From Psychromonas ingrahamii 37 (GTDB lineage Bacteria; Pseudomonadota; Gammaproteobacteria; Enterobacterales; Psychromonadaceae), in contig NC_008709.1 of NCBI RefSeq assembly GCF_000015285.1, positions 3,844,001 to 3,908,000 on the forward strand: a stretch of 64,000 nucleotides of DNA. The letters are read 5' to 3'. Position numbers and translations under genes: made by a program. Below, piece by piece: positions 62,270-64,000 of this stretch (position 1 is its first letter; every line of letters begins with the position of its first letter). Below the pieces are notes generated by a model. It did no database searches. It saw only the letters and a list, made by a program, of their open reading frames with translations, and was not told where the DNA came from.

Positions 62270-63362
62270 GATAATTATCCTCAACTCTGCGGCTACATGC
62301 CTGGATTAAGTGGCCATCCTCATGAAATACATTGAGTTTATGGGTGGGTACATAAATTTTAATTTTTTCATCTACGGTATAGTTATGCACACCGGATAAA
62401 TGCAGGACCATTTCAAAATGCGGATTACGCACGTGTAAAAAGGTCTCTGAACCACTTATTTCAGCAACTTCGACCTGAACTGAAAGTTCCAGATCATCGT
62501 CATTTTTAGGTAATAAACTCAAGTGGCTGGGGCGGATTCCAAATTGATAGTCGCCTTCCTGCAGAGCCTGAAGCTCGCTGGTTCGCGGAAAATGGACGGT
62601 GTTATCAAAGGTGACTTCGGTTTTAGTGATACGTCCGGAAATCATGTTAATCGGCGGCTCATTAAACAGCGTCGCGGCAACTACATTACAAGGCTTATGA
62701 TAGGTTTCGGCGGTTGGACCGCTCTGAACAATCTGCCCTTCATGCAATATTGTAGTCGTGCCTCCTAGCGCCAGTGCTTCATTAGCCTCGGTGGTTGCAT
62801 ACACAGCAATAGTGTTGCGCCGAGCAAATAATTCGCGCATCTCTTCACGCAACTCTTCGCGCAGTTTATAATCCAAGTTAACGAGGGGCTCGTCAAATAA
62901 AATAATATCGGCATCTTTTACCAATGCACGCGCCATCGCGGTGCGTTGCTGCTGTCCTCCCGACAATTCTAGAGGCATGCGCGAAAGAAACTGAGTAATT
63001 TGCAGCATATCGGAAATTTCTATCACTTTCTGTTTGATGACAGCTTCCGATTCTTTAGCTAAACGCAGCGGAGAGGCGATATTGTCAAACACTGTCATGC
63101 TTGGGTAGTTGATGAATTGCTGATAAACCATTGATACGTTACGTTTGCGCACTGGCACACCACTTACATCAATTCCATTCATCAGCACTCGGCCTGAAGT
63201 CGGCTTATCCAATCCGGCCATTAAACGCATTAAGCTCGTTTTTCCAGATAAGGTGCGGCCAAGCAGTACATTAAAAGAGCCAGCTTCAAAAGTCAGGTTG
63301 GCATTATTAATATAATACTGGCCATCTACTATCTGGGTTACATTTTCCAATGTCAGGGACAT
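62262..63362 (-). CDS. glpS: glycerol ABC transporter ATPase GlpS-like (switch histidine missing)
   Basis: A 366-residue CUT1-type ATPase, first gene of glpSTPQUV. Walker A is GRTLSGKT (35-42), the signature LSGGQQQR (133-140) is canonical and Walker B is IILFDEPLVNLD. The switch region reads YATTEANEA, with Thr191 in place of the histidine that ends the fourth core strand in active subunits. The TOBE domain follows from about 240 (GIRPSHLSLLP). Together with GlpT it would build one consensus ATP site (GlpT Walker/His plus GlpS signature) and one degenerate site. It overlaps glpT by 8 bp. Confidence 0.92.
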   Translation of the reverse strand: MSLTLENVTQIVDGQYYINNANLTFEAGSFNVLLGRTLSGKTSLMRLMAGLDKPTSGRVLMNGIDVSGVPVRKRNVSMVYQQFINYPSMTVFDNIASPLRLAKESEAVIKQKVIEISDMLQITQFLSRMPLELSGGQQQRTAMARALVKDADIILFDEPLVNLDYKLREELREEMRELFARRNTIAVYATTEANEALALGGTTTILHEGQIVQSGPTAETYHKPCNVVAATLFNEPPINMISGRITKTEVTFDNTVHFPRTSELQALQEGDYQFGIRPSHLSLLPKNDDDLELSVQVEVAEISGSETFLHVRNPHFEMVLHLSGVHNYTVDEKIKIYVPTHKLNVFHEDGHLIQACSRRVEDNYHG

Positions 63363-63561
63363 AGGCGATAATCTCCATTTTGATTAACAGTGAGACAAAA
63401 ATTTATGTTCTGTGCAATTTTGCCAATTCTCACACTACAATGCTAAATTCATGCCAACTTTCACGGTAAAATGTAACTTACTGATAATTAATAATAATAA
63501 TATTTATTTGTTTTTTTGAAAATAAATAAACCTGATTAATGAGCAATTTTGTTAAGATAAT

Positions 63562-63624
63562 GTGAACAGATTGTAATTAAACGTGAACAGGTTATAAGTA
63601 AATGTGAACAACTTGTAAAGAAAG
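63562..63624. promoter_or_regulatory. three 21-bp-phased direct repeats upstream of the glycerol ABC operon
   Basis: GTGAACA begins at 63562, 63583 and 63604, each followed by two variable bases and TTGTAA or TTATAA, then an A-rich spacer. The 21-bp period equals two DNA turns, as for direct-repeat sites of AraC-type activators (established for that family). The block is 200 bp upstream of the glpS start. The bound protein is unknown. Confidence 0.6.
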
Positions 63625-64000
63625 AAATATATTTATCTTCTGTTTATGCACAGCTTGGAAATTGAATAGACCACTTATAGCAAAAAAATTATGATCTGAA
63701 TTGAAAAGTGGGCGCCCCCATTTAAATCAATAGTTGAAGGATTTAAGTCTGCTTTAAAATAATTGTTTCTGTTGGTATTAATCAATCGTAATAATTAATT
63801 TTTTGAGGTTAGGAACCTATTAAGAGGGGTTATCTTTTTTAATCTTTTTCTGTAATGCGCTTATTTTCTTCTCGTAAACTACTTTTTCATTTTGAATAAA
63901 AAATAAGCGGATCGATGTGATCTAATTCACCAATCAAATAAAAAAAACATAAAATATTTATAATTAAGTGATCTGCCTTGCAAATATTACAATCAAATAC
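63625..64000. other. AT-rich window end without a supportable gene
   Basis: A minus-strand frame ending near 63820 gives FIQNEKVVYEKKISALQKKI, then KKDNPS and stop, but it has an upstream stop and no start within the window. It could be a relic or chance. No RNA gene or terminator was recognised. Confidence 0.3.

Overview
The window looks like an AT-rich gammaproteobacterial chromosome, probably a marine Alteromonadales/Oceanospirillales-type organism. This is an inference from the gammaproteobacterial forms of DusA, EpmC, YfcL, DsbA, VC0807-like and FlgO-like proteins, several TRAP/ABC scavenging systems, and a heavy load of insertion-sequence debris. No rRNA or tRNA gene was seen. | Region 1 (1-28.1 kb) is a decayed genomic-island zone anchored on dusA. 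dusA (81-1073, minus) is intact. Its 5' end plus about 50 bp of upstream DNA recurs twice more (3.74-3.85 and 27.72-27.85 kb), and each of the three copies is followed at the same distance by a broken tyrosine-integrase gene. The simplest reading is serial integration of related elements into the 5' end of dusA, each carrying a substitute dusA start. Inside are an AAA ATPase with a palindromic operator, an intact IS1111-type IS, a CheB-CheR fusion translationally coupled to a PAS-GGDEF-EAL protein, a second diverged GGDEF-EAL paralogue, a DMT transporter, MsrA, EpmC, YfcL, a VC0807-like protein, and a lumazine-binding (riboflavin synthase-like) protein. Many neighbours are wrecks: P450, thioesterase, ATP-NAD kinase, FlgO-like lipoprotein, alkaline phosphatase and a second IS110 transposase. 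Three termini of an IS91-like element lie next to the P450, thioesterase and FlgO losses. | Region 2 (28.1-42 kb) mixes a Nudix hydrolase, IS5/IS630/IS30 remnants, an uncharacterised two-gene pair, a TRAP transporter (dctPQM), an AEC-family permease, a secreted alpha/beta-hydrolase-like protein paired with a PKD lipoprotein, an SDR oxidoreductase between short direct repeats, and dsbA. | Region 3 (42.2-50.1 kb) is one tightly coupled minus-strand unit: alkaline-phosphatase-superfamily enzyme, HAD-IB phosphatase, and a complete peptide/opine-type ABC importer. It suggests uptake and dephosphorylation of an organic phosphate or similar solute. | Region 4 (50.4-52.6 kb) is a GC-richer pair: an ethylbenzene-dehydrogenase-type heme-b protein and a small membrane protein, behind a perfect FNR/Anr box. 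| Region 5 (53.8-63.6 kb) is glycerol metabolism: a broken glpF, an intact glpK, and, convergent to them, a complete glpSTPQUV-type glycerol ABC importer whose two ATPases show complementary motif degeneration. Three 21-bp-phased direct repeats lie upstream of it. | Small dispersed repeats (ATACCAA-ended MITE-like elements, a GTGCCCCTTTGCGCCTTAG hairpin family, GTAGGGTGC repeats) are scattered through the window.
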